A stretch of 64,000 nt of DNA from JBDHBD01 sp039586095 (lineage in GTDB: Bacteria; Gemmatimonadota; Gemmatimonadetes; Palauibacterales; Palauibacteraceae): contig JBDHLB010000009.1 in the NCBI GenBank assembly GCA_039586095.1, forward strand, positions 1-64,000. The letters are read 5' to 3'. The position numbers were made by a program, and so were the translations under genes. Of this stretch, positions 16,605-25,972 are shown piece after piece (the stretch's first letter is position 1; each line of letters begins with the position of its first letter). The notes below the pieces were generated by a model. That model did not search any database, had not been told where the DNA came from, and saw nothing but the letters and a program-made list of their open reading frames with translations.

Positions 16605-18152
16605 TTGCGCAAGCTGCGAATCGGCATCATCGACCTGGTTGCCAAAACCCCCACAAAAGCCCTCTACGCCCGCGTGATGAACGCGAATCTGGCCAGCATC
16701 ATGCCTCAGGTGCTCGGCGTCTGGTGCGAGGAGGAAGGGCATGAGGTGAGCCTGGTCTGCTACACGGGCTTCGAAGACCTGACCGAGGAGCTTCCGGACG
16801 ACATCGATCTGCTGATCATCGGCGCGTTCTCGCAAGCGGCGCAGCTTTCCTACGCGATCAGCGCGATGTTCCGGGCACGGGGCGTGGTGACCTGCCTCGG
16901 CGGTCCCCATGCGCGCTGCTATCCGCAGGACGCGCAGAAGTACTTCGATTACGTCCTCGGGTTCACGGACCGGGATGTGTTGAGGGATGTACTGGACAAC
17001 TGCACCGCGCACCGGCCGGTGGGCCGGCACCTGTCGGCGACCCAGCAGCCCCTGTCGCTTCCCGGCGTCCGCGCGCGCTGGAAGTTCATCGAGCCGACGC
17101 TGCGAAAGGCGCCGACCATCAAGATCGTCCCGATGCTCGGCAGCCTGGGCTGTCCCTATTCATGCAGCTTCTGCATCGATTCCGAGGTCAAGTACCAGCC
17201 GCTCGATTTCGAGGAGATGAAGGAGGATCTCCGGTTCCTGCAGACGAAGATGAAGCGGCCGCGAGTAGGTTGGCACGACCCCAACTTCGGCGTGCGATTC
17301 GACGACTACATGGATGCGATCGAAGAAGCGGTCCCGCCGGGCGCGATCGACTTCATCGCAGAGAGCAGCCTGTCGCTTCTGTCCGAGCCGCACGTCGAGC
17401 GGCTGGCCAGAAACGGATTCAAGGCGTTACTGCCCGGGATCGAATCGTGGTACGACCTCGGAAACAAGTCGAAAACCGGAAAGAAGCAGGGCATCGAAAA
17501 AGTGGAGCAGGTCGCCGACCATGCGAACATGCTTCTGCGTCACGTGCCGTACCTGCAGACGAACTTCGTGCTTGGACTCGACGGAGACGAGGGCCCGGAA
17601 CCCTTCGAGTTGACCAAAAGGTTTCTGGATCGCTCGCCGGGCGCGTTCCCCGGCTTCTCGCTTCTGACAGCGTTCGGTGAGGCCGCCCCTCTCAACCTGG
17701 AGTATCAGAAGGACGACCGGGTGCTGAGCTTCCCCTTCCATTTCCTGAACAACCACTACGCCATGAACGTCCGTCCCAGGAACTACGAGTGGCCGGAGTT
17801 CTACGATCACGTGATCGATCTCACCCGGTACAGCTTCTCCAGGAAGCGAGTGTGGCGCCGCTTGAAGGCGAACGACGGCGCGATCCCGAGTCTGATGAAC
17901 GTCGTGCGCGCCATCTCATCGGAGGGTCGAGGCCGGATCGAGTTTTACAGCACCATCCGGGACAAGCTCGCGACGGACATCGGTTTCCGCGGCTATTTCG
18001 AGGGGGACACGGACGAGCTGCCGGACTTCTACCGTGATCGAGTCAGGGCCGATCTCGGACCGTTCTGGGATTATCTGCCCGACGGAGCCATGCATCACGA
18101 CCCGCATGCCTTCCTGAATGCGAACCGCGGGGCGAGAGCCCGCACGGCCTAA
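16605..18152 (+). CDS. B12-binding-type radical SAM protein
   Basis: A 515-residue protein. The N-terminal about 140 residues resemble a cobalamin-binding Rossmann domain (DIDLLIIGAFSQAAQLSYAI, CLGGPHARCYP), but the canonical DxHxxG is absent. The radical SAM core has CPYSCSFC (Cys183, Cys187, Cys190), which ligates the 4Fe-4S cluster, followed by VGWHDPNFG and the PGIESWYDLGNKSKTG region. The TTG start at 16605 has GAGGAG 7 nt upstream. It is divergent from the hydroxyacid dehydrogenase across a 263-bp AT-richer gap. Its stop overlaps the stop of the convergent gene. Reaction and substrate are unknown; methyl transfer or C-C bond chemistry is typical of the superfamily. Confidence 0.85.
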   Translation: MRKLRIGIIDLVAKTPTKALYARVMNANLASIMPQVLGVWCEEEGHEVSLVCYTGFEDLTEELPDDIDLLIIGAFSQAAQLSYAISAMFRARGVVTCLGGPHARCYPQDAQKYFDYVLGFTDRDVLRDVLDNCTAHRPVGRHLSATQQPLSLPGVRARWKFIEPTLRKAPTIKIVPMLGSLGCPYSCSFCIDSEVKYQPLDFEEMKEDLRFLQTKMKRPRVGWHDPNFGVRFDDYMDAIEEAVPPGAIDFIAESSLSLLSEPHVERLARNGFKALLPGIESWYDLGNKSKTGKKQGIEKVEQVADHANMLLRHVPYLQTNFVLGLDGDEGPEPFELTKRFLDRSPGAFPGFSLLTAFGEAAPLNLEYQKDDRVLSFPFHFLNNHYAMNVRPRNYEWPEFYDHVIDLTRYSFSRKRVWRRLKANDGAIPSLMNVVRAISSEGRGRIEFYSTIRDKLATDIGFRGYFEGDTDELPDFYRDRVRADLGPFWDYLPDGAMHHDPHAFLNANRGARARTA

Positions 18153-18874
18153 CCAGCATCGGGGTTCGGGAACCGCGCGACTTCCTCGCCCGCCTGATCG
18201 AGGACCCGCAGGGCCGGAGTCCCGTCAGCGGCCACTTCGAGGATCAGGCGTTCGCGTCCCTCGTCGTCGTTGAGCCGAAGTGACACCGATCCATTGTGGC
18301 TCTTCCCCAGGTAGAGGCGCGGATGCGCCGATTCGCGTTCCGCGAAGAACTCCGACAGTTCGACTTCCTGTTCGGCCTCGGGGAGCGTCTTCGTTCGTTC
18401 GACAAGCTGGATGAGCTCCTCGATCGAATAGTTGGGCCGGTCCCACACCGACAATCCCGCCTTCCGGTTTCCGCCGTCCTCGGAAGCGTTGAAGGTGAGC
18501 ACCTGATCCTGTTCGTACTGGTCGAAGCTCAGGTGCCCGAACGCACTCACATTGCCGTCCGCGTCCTTCGCGCCCCCAAAGATCAGGCCGCCCTGCTCGG
18601 TGCCCTCGTCGTTGAAGAAGAGAATGCCCGCGGTGCTGCGACTGGGATGCTCGTACTCCGCGCCCTTTATGAGAATCCCGGGAAACAATGCCTTGCTGGA
18701 GAGAACCAGCCGGACCGTCCCGTCCGGCTCGACGACGTTGATCCGCTGCACTGCGATTTCCTCGAAGCTCTGCGTGCGGTTGCCCGCGAAGCCTGTCGAC
18801 ACGGTGAGCACGAGGACCGCAGTGAGGCAGGCGGAATAGATGGCAAAGAAGCGGTGTCCGAGACCGGGCTTCAA
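18149..18874 (-). CDS. Conserved exported protein of unknown function
   Basis: A 241-residue protein with an N-terminal hydrophobic segment (about 10-30) acting as a signal or anchor. The segment FEEIAVQRINVVEPDGTVRL and the later LILEVAADGTPALRVLD belong to a recurrent uncharacterised family in which repeated INVVEPDG / LRLNDDEGRERLIL / LRVLDQAGEEVARF strands look like short beta-repeats. No catalytic motif is visible. The 3' end overlaps the radical SAM gene by 4 bp, and the stop codons of the two convergent genes share bases. No function is proposed. Confidence 0.7.
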   Translation of the reverse strand: MKPGLGHRFFAIYSACLTAVLVLTVSTGFAGNRTQSFEEIAVQRINVVEPDGTVRLVLSSKALFPGILIKGAEYEHPSRSTAGILFFNDEGTEQGGLIFGGAKDADGNVSAFGHLSFDQYEQDQVLTFNASEDGGNRKAGLSVWDRPNYSIEELIQLVERTKTLPEAEQEVELSEFFAERESAHPRLYLGKSHNGSVSLRLNDDEGRERLILEVAADGTPALRVLDQAGEEVARFPNPDAG

Positions 18875-19179
18875 GGGAGGACTCCTTTCACGCTAAACGT
18901 TTGCAATAGTGTGACTTCTCTCCATTCTAGAGACTCACGCCTCGCGCCGTAAGTAGCAACCAGGCTTGCCGGTCGCGTATTTGGTCGTCGCTCTCACGGG
19001 CCTCGAGAGTTGCCCGAAGGCCCTTCACAGCGTAAGACTTTCCGTCATCTGCTCCACCCGACTTTGCACACGGATGGTTCTGCCTGGCTCTATAGACTGA
19101 CGGTTCCGATTGACGAGCCGCGCCAGTCGCATGTGCTCGCTCGCACTCTAACAGCGTGGTACAACCGAGGGGGGCAATC
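18875..19179. other. 305-bp divergent intergenic region
   Basis: This lies between the divergent exported hypothetical and the BBE oxidoreductase and must contain both promoters. I see only an AAACGTTT palindrome near 18895 and no convincing promoter pair, RNA gene or repeat. Confidence 0.4.
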
Positions 19180-20667
19180 ATGGATCGACGTGAGTTTTGT
19201 CGTGGGGCCATCGCCGCGGGGATGACAGCTGCGATCCCGGGACTGGCGGCTTGCGACCGCTGGACGCCGGGTGGCGACCGGGCACAGACGAGCATACGCG
19301 GACTCTCTCTCTCGGGCGAGGAGATCGAGCTCGAGCGAGCGGCCATCCAGGAATTCGCCGACAGCTTGACCGGTCCCGTTCTCCTCTCCGACCACCCGGA
19401 CTACGACACGGCCCGACGCATCTGGAACGGCATGCACGACAGGCGCCCGGCGTTGATCGCGCGCTGCATGAACAGCCAGGACGTCAGCAACGCCGTGACT
19501 TTCGCGCGCGAGCGCGAGCTGCTTACCTCGGTGCGCGGCGGGGGTCACAGCTGGCCCGGCAAGTCCGTGGCCGATGACGGGCTGATGATCGATCTGTCGG
19601 CGATGAACCAGGTGACAGTGGACGCCGACGCGCAGCGAGCGTCCGCCGGGGGCGGGGCGCTGCTCGGTCAGCTCGACGCCACGACTCTGGACCAGGGCCT
19701 GGTCACGACGGCCGGTGTCGTCTCGCACACGGGGTGCGGCGGACTCACCCTCGGTGGCGGTTTTGGCCGTCTGAATCGCAGGCACGGCCTGACGATCGAC
19801 AACGTGGTGGGCGCCGAGCTCGTTACGGCTGACGGCCAGGTTCGCCGGATCAGCGAGGAGCAGGACGCCGATCTGTTCTGGGCCATTCGGGGCGGCGGCG
19901 GGAATTTCGGTGTCGTCACTCAGTTCGAGTACCGGGTGCACCCCTTCGATCGGAACGTCCTCTCAGGGATGATCGTGTGGCCCATCGAGCAGGCGCGCGA
20001 AGTGCTCGACTTCTACGGCGACTGGTACGCCGGTCTGTCTGACGAGCTGTACGTCGGTCCGATCATTGCGACGCTGCCCGATGGCCAGGGCGTGCTCCTG
20101 ATGGAGGTCGTATACGCCACAGATCCGTCGGCGGGAGAAAGAGAGCTCGCGCCGCTGCGGAGCGTGGGCAGCCCGCTGGATGACGGTGTTGTCGTGCAGG
20201 ATTACACGGTCATGCAGACGAAGGAGGACGAGGCCTTCGGCCATGGCATCCGCTCCTACGTGAAGAGCGGCATGGTAAAGGAGATCACGCCGGAGCTGAT
20301 CGACGCGATGCTCGAGTCGTACGTGCAGGACCCGCGCCTCGCCATGTTCACGCACACTGCGGGCGGAGCTGTGGCGCGGGTCGACGAGCTCGCGACCGCG
20401 TTTCCACAGCGCAATGCCGAGACGATGCTCATCGTCGGAGGCGGGTGGACGGAACCGGCCGAAGACGAGGAAGCCATCGCAACGGCACGCGAGTGGTACT
20501 ACCAGCTCGAGCCGTTCATGGGCGGCTACTACGACAACATCGATTTCGACGGGGCAGCAGGGAACTACGGCCCGGTCTACGAGCGTCTAAGCCAGATCAA
20601 GGGTCAGTACGACCCGATGAACCTGTTCCGGCTCAACAACAACGTGCAGCCGGCTGCGGGGGTCTGA
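19180..20667 (+). CDS. Exported BBE-type FAD-linked oxidase
   Basis: A 495-residue member of the berberine-bridge-enzyme/VAO family. RGGGHSWPG carries the His that usually attaches FAD covalently. TGCGGLTLGGGFGRLNRRHG is the pyrophosphate loop; its Cys is not at the second attachment position, so attachment is probably single. The BBE C-terminal motif is present (YYDNIDFDGAAGNYGPVYER, then RLSQIKGQYDPMNLFR). The N-terminus MDRREFCRG with a hydrophobic run and LAAC suggests Tat export and possible lipidation. ATG 19180 follows a GAGGGGGG ribosome binding site. Family substrates include sugars and alcohols; the actual one is unknown. Confidence 0.9.
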   Translation: MDRREFCRGAIAAGMTAAIPGLAACDRWTPGGDRAQTSIRGLSLSGEEIELERAAIQEFADSLTGPVLLSDHPDYDTARRIWNGMHDRRPALIARCMNSQDVSNAVTFARERELLTSVRGGGHSWPGKSVADDGLMIDLSAMNQVTVDADAQRASAGGGALLGQLDATTLDQGLVTTAGVVSHTGCGGLTLGGGFGRLNRRHGLTIDNVVGAELVTADGQVRRISEEQDADLFWAIRGGGGNFGVVTQFEYRVHPFDRNVLSGMIVWPIEQAREVLDFYGDWYAGLSDELYVGPIIATLPDGQGVLLMEVVYATDPSAGERELAPLRSVGSPLDDGVVVQDYTVMQTKEDEAFGHGIRSYVKSGMVKEITPELIDAMLESYVQDPRLAMFTHTAGGAVARVDELATAFPQRNAETMLIVGGGWTEPAEDEEAIATAREWYYQLEPFMGGYYDNIDFDGAAGNYGPVYERLSQIKGQYDPMNLFRLNNNVQPAAGV

Positions 20668-20695
20668 GCGGTCGCGGGTACGCGGCAGGGAATCG

Positions 20696-23008
20696 TCACA
20701 CGCGCCGAAAGCCAGTACGGGGAAAGCGGCGTGAGCGTGACGGACGGCGGCTGATAAGCACGAGCGGCACGTTCGTCTCGCGCGCGATAGCCAGCGGTAG
20801 CTCGCCGAGGCCCGCTCGGCCTCGTGCCAGCCGCGCGGACCCCATGACGACCATGTCGGCCTCGGCGGCGTGGCCGATGATCGACTGACGGCGATCCGAG
20901 GTGCAGTCCACGACGATCTCGTAGGGGCCCGCCGCCTCGTCGCGCGCCAGCGCTCGTATCTGGCGCTCGGCCTGACCGCGTAGCTCGTCCGATACCGATT
21001 CCGGCAGCGTTCGCAGGTACGTCAGCGATCGCTCGCCCGAGCGAGAGAGGCTCGCGAGGAGACGAGCCCGCAGGTGGCTGTGATCGCGCCGGCCGCCAAT
21101 CGGGACCAGGATCTTCCGAGCCTCGGACATGTGCCAGCGATGCGGTGCGCGCAGGATGACCACGTCGGTGTCCAGCTCTGCCAGCAGGCCCTCGAGCCGA
21201 GCCTCGGTGTCGGGCGCGTTCAAGTCCGGTAGCCCCACCAGCACGGTCTCGCAACCGTGTCCGTCCGCCACCCGGGCGATCTCGCGCCATACGTCCGGCG
21301 CGATGGTGAACAGCGTCTCGGCGACCAGAGAGTGCTCGAGGCTGCGCTGCAGCGACTCGCCGAGCACGCCCTGCGCGTTCTGGAGAGCGGGATGTCGCTC
21401 GGCCAGATCGTCCAGTCCTGCCACCTCGGTTTGTATCTCGGATGGTGTTTCTACGCGTGCGCCCGGTACTGGTGCGGGCTCGGACGGCGTATGTACAACA
21501 GACAGGAGCAGCACGCGGCCCGTGCCGGGTGTCCGAAGCGTGACCGCCACATCGACGAGGCTCGCCGCGCTGGCCGGATTGGCGATCGGCACCAGTACCA
21601 GCGGGCTTCTGCCCCGCAGACGAGCCAGGTCAGGATCGCGCGCCTGGGCCGAAGCATCCGCCAGTCGGGCCCCGGGTGCGAACAGCGTCCAGTACAGAAT
21701 CCCGCCCACGCCCAGCCACAGCGCGACGACCCAGCCCGCCTCGGGCACGGCAATCGCCTGGAAGGCCGCCAGACCCAGGCAGAGCAGCGAGCCGGCCACG
21801 GGGACGAGCGCGGACCGCCGCTGGCCGGCCTCGGGCTGAGCGGAACGTCGCCGCACGAGAAGCGCCGCCCAGTGCACGATCGTAAAGGCGATCAGGAAGA
21901 TGAGACTCGAGGCGGCACCACCCACCGCCACGTTCCCTACGGCGATCGCGATGGCGGCCACCATGGCACCCGTGACTGCGACGGCGACCGCGGGAACGCC
22001 GCTCGGCCCGTGTGTCTGCCCCATGCGGCGCGGCAGCGAACGGTCGCGGGCCATGGCGAAACCGACCCGCGAAGCGCCCAGAAGATTCGCACGCAGCGCG
22101 GTCACCATCGACAGCACACCCGCCGCGATCACGAGCCAGTAGCCGGCCGGGCCGAGGAAGCGCTCCGTGGCGTCCGCTACCAACCCTTCCGGGTTGGCCG
22201 CAGCGGCCTCCGCGATGCCTCCCTCCCCGGCCCCCACGGTCGCGAGCAGGAAGAGAAGGGGAAGGTAGATGGCGAGCGCGATCCCCAGAGACAGGTACAT
22301 GGCTTGCGGCAAGTTGCGCTCCGGATCGCGCACCTCGCCGCCCACCGCCGCGATCAGGTCGAAGCCCTGGAGCGCGATGAACGTGTAGCCCATCGCCTGG
22401 ATGACGCCGACCGGACCGGCCACGAGAAAGGGGCTCAACCGGTCCACGAGCTCCGACGGCGCGCCGCGGATCCACGCCACGAGCCCGGCTCCGATCAGAA
22501 CAATGAAGACGATGACCTTGCCGACAGTCGCGCCGTTGCCGCCCCCACGGGTTCGTCGCAACAGGCTCGCCGCATACAACCCGATGGCCGCGACGGCGAT
22601 GGCCACTCGCAGGTCGGGGCGTCGCAGCCAGTCCGACGAGACCTCGAGGTCCGCAAGCGCCCTGCCGACGCCTTCGGCGGCGAACGCGGCGAAGCCCAGC
22701 GCGTACAGCACTCCGGCCATGATCGAGGCGAACCAAACCACCCAACCCACCACGAAGGCGATCTCGATCGAGAAGACCTTCTTGGCGTAGGCGTAAATGC
22801 CCCCGGACTCGGGGAACCGCTTCGCCAGCTCGGCGAAGCTGGCCACCGTCAGGAAGGCGATGCCGCCGTTGAGGGCGAAGGCGACGATGGCGCCGGGCCC
22901 GGCCGTCGCGAACGCGACACCCGCCAGGGCGAGGATGCCTCCGCCGACGATGGCACCCACCCCGAGCGCGGTTGCCCCGAACAGGCCGATATGCCGGTCG
23001 CTCACCAT
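20696..23008 (-). CDS. APC-family permease with C-terminal universal stress protein domains
   Basis: A 770-residue protein. Residues about 1-450 form a 12-TM APC amino acid permease (GAIVGGGILALAGVAFATAG, GGEVRDPERNLPQAMYLSLG). The cytoplasmic tail holds two Usp-like domains: one from about LVLVPIANPASAASLVDVAV and one from ILVPIGGRRDHSHLRARLLA. The latter ends in the nucleotide-binding-like VMGSARLARGRAGLGELPLA. Usp tails are thought to bind ATP or cAMP and regulate transport. It is the second gene of a tandem pair of paralogues, 7 bp after its partner. Substrate is unknown. Confidence 0.88.
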   Translation of the reverse strand: MVSDRHIGLFGATALGVGAIVGGGILALAGVAFATAGPGAIVAFALNGGIAFLTVASFAELAKRFPESGGIYAYAKKVFSIEIAFVVGWVVWFASIMAGVLYALGFAAFAAEGVGRALADLEVSSDWLRRPDLRVAIAVAAIGLYAASLLRRTRGGGNGATVGKVIVFIVLIGAGLVAWIRGAPSELVDRLSPFLVAGPVGVIQAMGYTFIALQGFDLIAAVGGEVRDPERNLPQAMYLSLGIALAIYLPLLFLLATVGAGEGGIAEAAAANPEGLVADATERFLGPAGYWLVIAAGVLSMVTALRANLLGASRVGFAMARDRSLPRRMGQTHGPSGVPAVAVAVTGAMVAAIAIAVGNVAVGGAASSLIFLIAFTIVHWAALLVRRRSAQPEAGQRRSALVPVAGSLLCLGLAAFQAIAVPEAGWVVALWLGVGGILYWTLFAPGARLADASAQARDPDLARLRGRSPLVLVPIANPASAASLVDVAVTLRTPGTGRVLLLSVVHTPSEPAPVPGARVETPSEIQTEVAGLDDLAERHPALQNAQGVLGESLQRSLEHSLVAETLFTIAPDVWREIARVADGHGCETVLVGLPDLNAPDTEARLEGLLAELDTDVVILRAPHRWHMSEARKILVPIGGRRDHSHLRARLLASLSRSGERSLTYLRTLPESVSDELRGQAERQIRALARDEAAGPYEIVVDCTSDRRQSIIGHAAEADMVVMGSARLARGRAGLGELPLAIARETNVPLVLISRRPSRSRRFPRTGFRRV

Positions 23009-23015
23009 GGCTTGT

Positions 23016-25295
23016 CTAGCCGAGAATCCTCTTTAGAAGGGATTTGATCGTGCCCTCGTAGCGCTTGACCAGCATGACGGAGGTTGGCGAGTAGCGGACC
23101 ACTTTCGCGGCGATCTCGCCCACGAGGAGCGGTCGGAACAGCGGTTCCTTGGCCGCGCCCAGTACGACGAGATCGAAATCCCTGCCAGCCTTCGCGATCC
23201 CGCCCGCGACCGAGCCGGACTCGATGAGCTTCTTGTCGACGGCCACGCCACCGTCGAGCCGTGCGAGCGTCTTGTCGATCCACAGGTCCGCGTCGTCACG
23301 CTGCACCTGGGAAGCCTCGGGCGGCACGACATAGCACGCGGTCACGGTCATCTGCCTCGCTCTGGCGAGAATGCCGAGGTATTCGGCGGCCAATCTGGCG
23401 TGCGGGCCGCCGGCCGTCGGGAGCAGCGCGTTACGGAAACCGCTATCGCCCCTGATCTTGAGGAGCATGAGATCGCACGGTGCGTGACGGATCACGTGGT
23501 CGGCGACCTCACCGAACAGACGGTCCCGCGTGTTCGTGTAGCCCTTCCAGCCCATCAAGAGCAGATCCGCCCGGAGACGCCGTGCCGCGGAGAGGATGCC
23601 GTCATGCACGTGGTGGGCGATCACGACTTCCGTGTCGACATCGACGCCGTGCCGCTTGGCGCGCTCGTGGGCCAGGCGGAACAGACGATCCTTGTGGTGC
23701 AGGTAGCGCAGCCCCTCGTGGACCGGGAGCTGCCTGGGAACGTTCACCACCGCCAGGGCCACAATGTGTCCCCGGTGCTCACGGGCGATCGGCGCCGCCG
23801 TGTCGATCAGAACGTTCACCGTGTCGGGATTCGACAGCGGCACCAGCACGGAATACCCGCTGCGTATCTCGGCCGGTACGGCTCCCGGAACCAGCACCTG
23901 CGGCATCTCGTGCACGGCCTGCTTCTCGGAGTACGCGAAGTAGATGAGCAGTCCGAGCACGATCCAGCCGATCGTCACGTACCAGGCGACCGGCTGGAAC
24001 CGGAACTGATACAGCGCGAGAAACACGTTCAGCCCGAAACCCAGAATCGGTACGAGAGGATAGAACGGCACCTTGTACCGACGCTCGATCTGGGGCGCCT
24101 TCCGCCGCAGAACAATCACCGAGAGGTTCACGAGGGCGAACGTGAGGAGAAAGATCAGGCTCGCGGCCGAGCCGACAGTCTCGATCGGCAGGGCAAGCGC
24201 CATGCCAAGCAGGATTACCCCGGTGACGATGATCGCCACGCGGGGAGTCCGCCGCTTCCGGTCGATCTTGGAGATCGGTTCGGGGAGCCAGGCGTCGCGT
24301 CCCATCGAAAAGGCGACCCTGGAAGCGGCCATCACGGTCGCGTTGAGTGCGGAGGTGGTCGACAGCAGGCCTCCGAACACGATGACCGCCACGCCGAAGG
24401 CCGGCATGAAATCCTCCGCGGCCCGGACGATCGCCGTCTCCTTGTACCGGCCCAGGAACTGCCAGGTCGGAGTGTCACCCGCATCCACGGCGCCGAGCGA
24501 CACGAACAGGATGAGCAGGTACATCGTGATCGCGATCGCGAGCGCGATGAAGGTCGCCCTGGGGATGTTCTTCTCGGGCTCCTTGATCTCCTCGGCGACC
24601 GTGGCGATGAGGTCGTAGCCCTCGAAGGCGATGAACGTGAGGCCCATCGCGACGAGAACTCCACCGGCGCCCAGTGGGAAGAATGGCTGGAAGCTGTCCG
24701 CTGCGGCCCCAGGCTCCACCGCCACTCGCTTGAGGCCGTAAAAGATGAAGATCGACAGCACGACGAGCTTGGACATCGTCAGGGCGTTCTCGGCGAAGCC
24801 GGTTACCTCGGTGCCGCGGGTGTTCAGCCGGACGAACAGGGCACCGACGATAACGGTGACGAGTGCCACCGCCCCGCGATCCCCGAGGAGTTCCAGCGCT
24901 CCATGCCCGAACTCGGGCAGGTACTTGAGGAAAAACTCCCAGAAGTAGCCGGCGAAGCCCAGGGCGTAGAGGCTACACGCAACCGTGTAGGCGAACCACA
25001 GCATCCAGCCCGCAGTGAATCCCAGGGGTCCCGGAAAGGCCATGCGCACGAAGGAATAGCCACCGCCCGCTCGGGGGATTGCGGAGGCGAGCTCGGCGTA
25101 CGCGAACGCGGTCAGCAAGGTCACGGCGCCGTTGAGCGCGAAGGCGAGGATCGACGCAGGCCCCGCCACGCCCGCGGCGATCCCCGTCAGAACGAAGATG
25201 CCTGCTCCGATCATGGCGCCGACACCGATCATCGTGGCGTCGAACAGGCCCAGATCGCGAGCGAACGTGACTTCCGACTTCTGGCTGTCGGCCAT
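23016..25295 (-). CDS. APC-family permease with two C-terminal universal stress protein domains
   Basis: A 759-residue paralogue of the following gene with the same architecture. The APC core contains DATMIGVGAMIGAGIFVLTG and EEIKEPEKNIPRATFIALAI. A first Usp domain begins near YSVLVPLSNPDTVNVLIDTA and a second near ALLPTAGGPHARLAAEYLGI, ending with DLVVLGAAKEPLFRPLLVGE. The EEIKxPEKNIP motif is typical of cationic amino acid or general amino acid APC members. It is the first gene of the pair, so both probably share a promoter in the 155-bp gap upstream (25296-25450). Confidence 0.9.
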   Translation of the reverse strand: MADSQKSEVTFARDLGLFDATMIGVGAMIGAGIFVLTGIAAGVAGPASILAFALNGAVTLLTAFAYAELASAIPRAGGGYSFVRMAFPGPLGFTAGWMLWFAYTVACSLYALGFAGYFWEFFLKYLPEFGHGALELLGDRGAVALVTVIVGALFVRLNTRGTEVTGFAENALTMSKLVVLSIFIFYGLKRVAVEPGAAADSFQPFFPLGAGGVLVAMGLTFIAFEGYDLIATVAEEIKEPEKNIPRATFIALAIAITMYLLILFVSLGAVDAGDTPTWQFLGRYKETAIVRAAEDFMPAFGVAVIVFGGLLSTTSALNATVMAASRVAFSMGRDAWLPEPISKIDRKRRTPRVAIIVTGVILLGMALALPIETVGSAASLIFLLTFALVNLSVIVLRRKAPQIERRYKVPFYPLVPILGFGLNVFLALYQFRFQPVAWYVTIGWIVLGLLIYFAYSEKQAVHEMPQVLVPGAVPAEIRSGYSVLVPLSNPDTVNVLIDTAAPIAREHRGHIVALAVVNVPRQLPVHEGLRYLHHKDRLFRLAHERAKRHGVDVDTEVVIAHHVHDGILSAARRLRADLLLMGWKGYTNTRDRLFGEVADHVIRHAPCDLMLLKIRGDSGFRNALLPTAGGPHARLAAEYLGILARARQMTVTACYVVPPEASQVQRDDADLWIDKTLARLDGGVAVDKKLIESGSVAGGIAKAGRDFDLVVLGAAKEPLFRPLLVGEIAAKVVRYSPTSVMLVKRYEGTIKSLLKRILG

Positions 25296-25418
25296 CCGGT
25301 CTACCGACTTCTAACAGCGGAGATCAGCGGTCGTGCATCCGCGCCAAGCTGCGGCGGGATAAATGTCCGGCACATGCCGTCAATTGACAACGATAGGCAC
25401 GCTTCCCTCAGCGCCTAA

Positions 25419-25437
25419 CGCGCCCGAATCAGGCGCG
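25419..25437 (-). terminator. Candidate terminator hairpin after the TPR-TIR-4TM unit
   Basis: A 6-bp GC stem (25419-25424 with 25432-25437) and a 7-nt loop lie 14-32 bp downstream of the stop of the 4-TM gene. No U-tract follows, so termination is plausible but weakly supported. Confidence 0.35.
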
Positions 25438-25450
25438 CTCCCGTCTAGTC

Positions 25451-25966
25451 TCAGCCCGACACCCTCCGTCGGAACGTCGAGCCCACGAAACGGACGAACA
25501 CGAAGCCGGTCTGACAGATGTTCCCGATAAGCGCCGTCACGTAGAGGGCCGCGGGGTTCCCGATCGGGAGGTCCAGGAGCACGATGATGAGACTCGCCTG
25601 CTCGATGAACTCGATCGATGTGACGATGATGACGGCCAGTCGGTCGGGCTCGATTTCCTCTTGAACGGGCCGGTATCCCGAGACGAGCGCCCAGATGATT
25701 CCGTACCCGAAGACCAGAAACAGCCCACTGCTCACGCGCCAGGTCGTCTCGGGCTCCAGTCCGTAGCCCGACAGGCCGACCGGTACGAGCGCGGCGGCGA
25801 TTCCGGCCACGCTGGACCCGATCACGAGGCGAAGCCGGAGCAGGTCGTGGATCGCCTGCCCCTGGATGCGCGTCCCCGGCCGGATGACGCTCACCAGCGC
25901 CGCGAAGCCGGCGAAGGCGGCGGCGATCTCGGCCAATGCCAGCAGCGTATCCGTGTTGTCGAGCAT
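25451..25966 (-). CDS. Small four-helix membrane protein, third gene of the TPR-TIR unit
   Basis: A 171-residue integral membrane protein with four predicted helices (about 5-27, 48-68, 77-97, 115-160 region) and a basic C-terminus (FRRRVSG). Its N-terminus MLDNTDTLLALAEIAAAFAG resembles a widespread uncharacterised small-membrane family. It begins 6 bp after the TIR gene stop, so the two are almost certainly co-transcribed. No enzymatic motif is visible. In the context of a TIR gene, a pore-forming or membrane-signalling role is possible, but this is inference only. Confidence 0.75.
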   Translation of the reverse strand: MLDNTDTLLALAEIAAAFAGFAALVSVIRPGTRIQGQAIHDLLRLRLVIGSSVAGIAAALVPVGLSGYGLEPETTWRVSSGLFLVFGYGIIWALVSGYRPVQEEIEPDRLAVIIVTSIEFIEQASLIIVLLDLPIGNPAALYVTALIGNICQTGFVFVRFVGSTFRRRVSG

Positions 25967-25972
25967 GTCTCT

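Noticed and set aside
23400..25418. 672-codon open frame on the plus strand
   Set aside because: It lies wholly antisense to the APC-Usp gene, has low-complexity Arg/Gly/His/Asp-rich translation and no family features. GC-rich DNA often leaves the antisense frame open.
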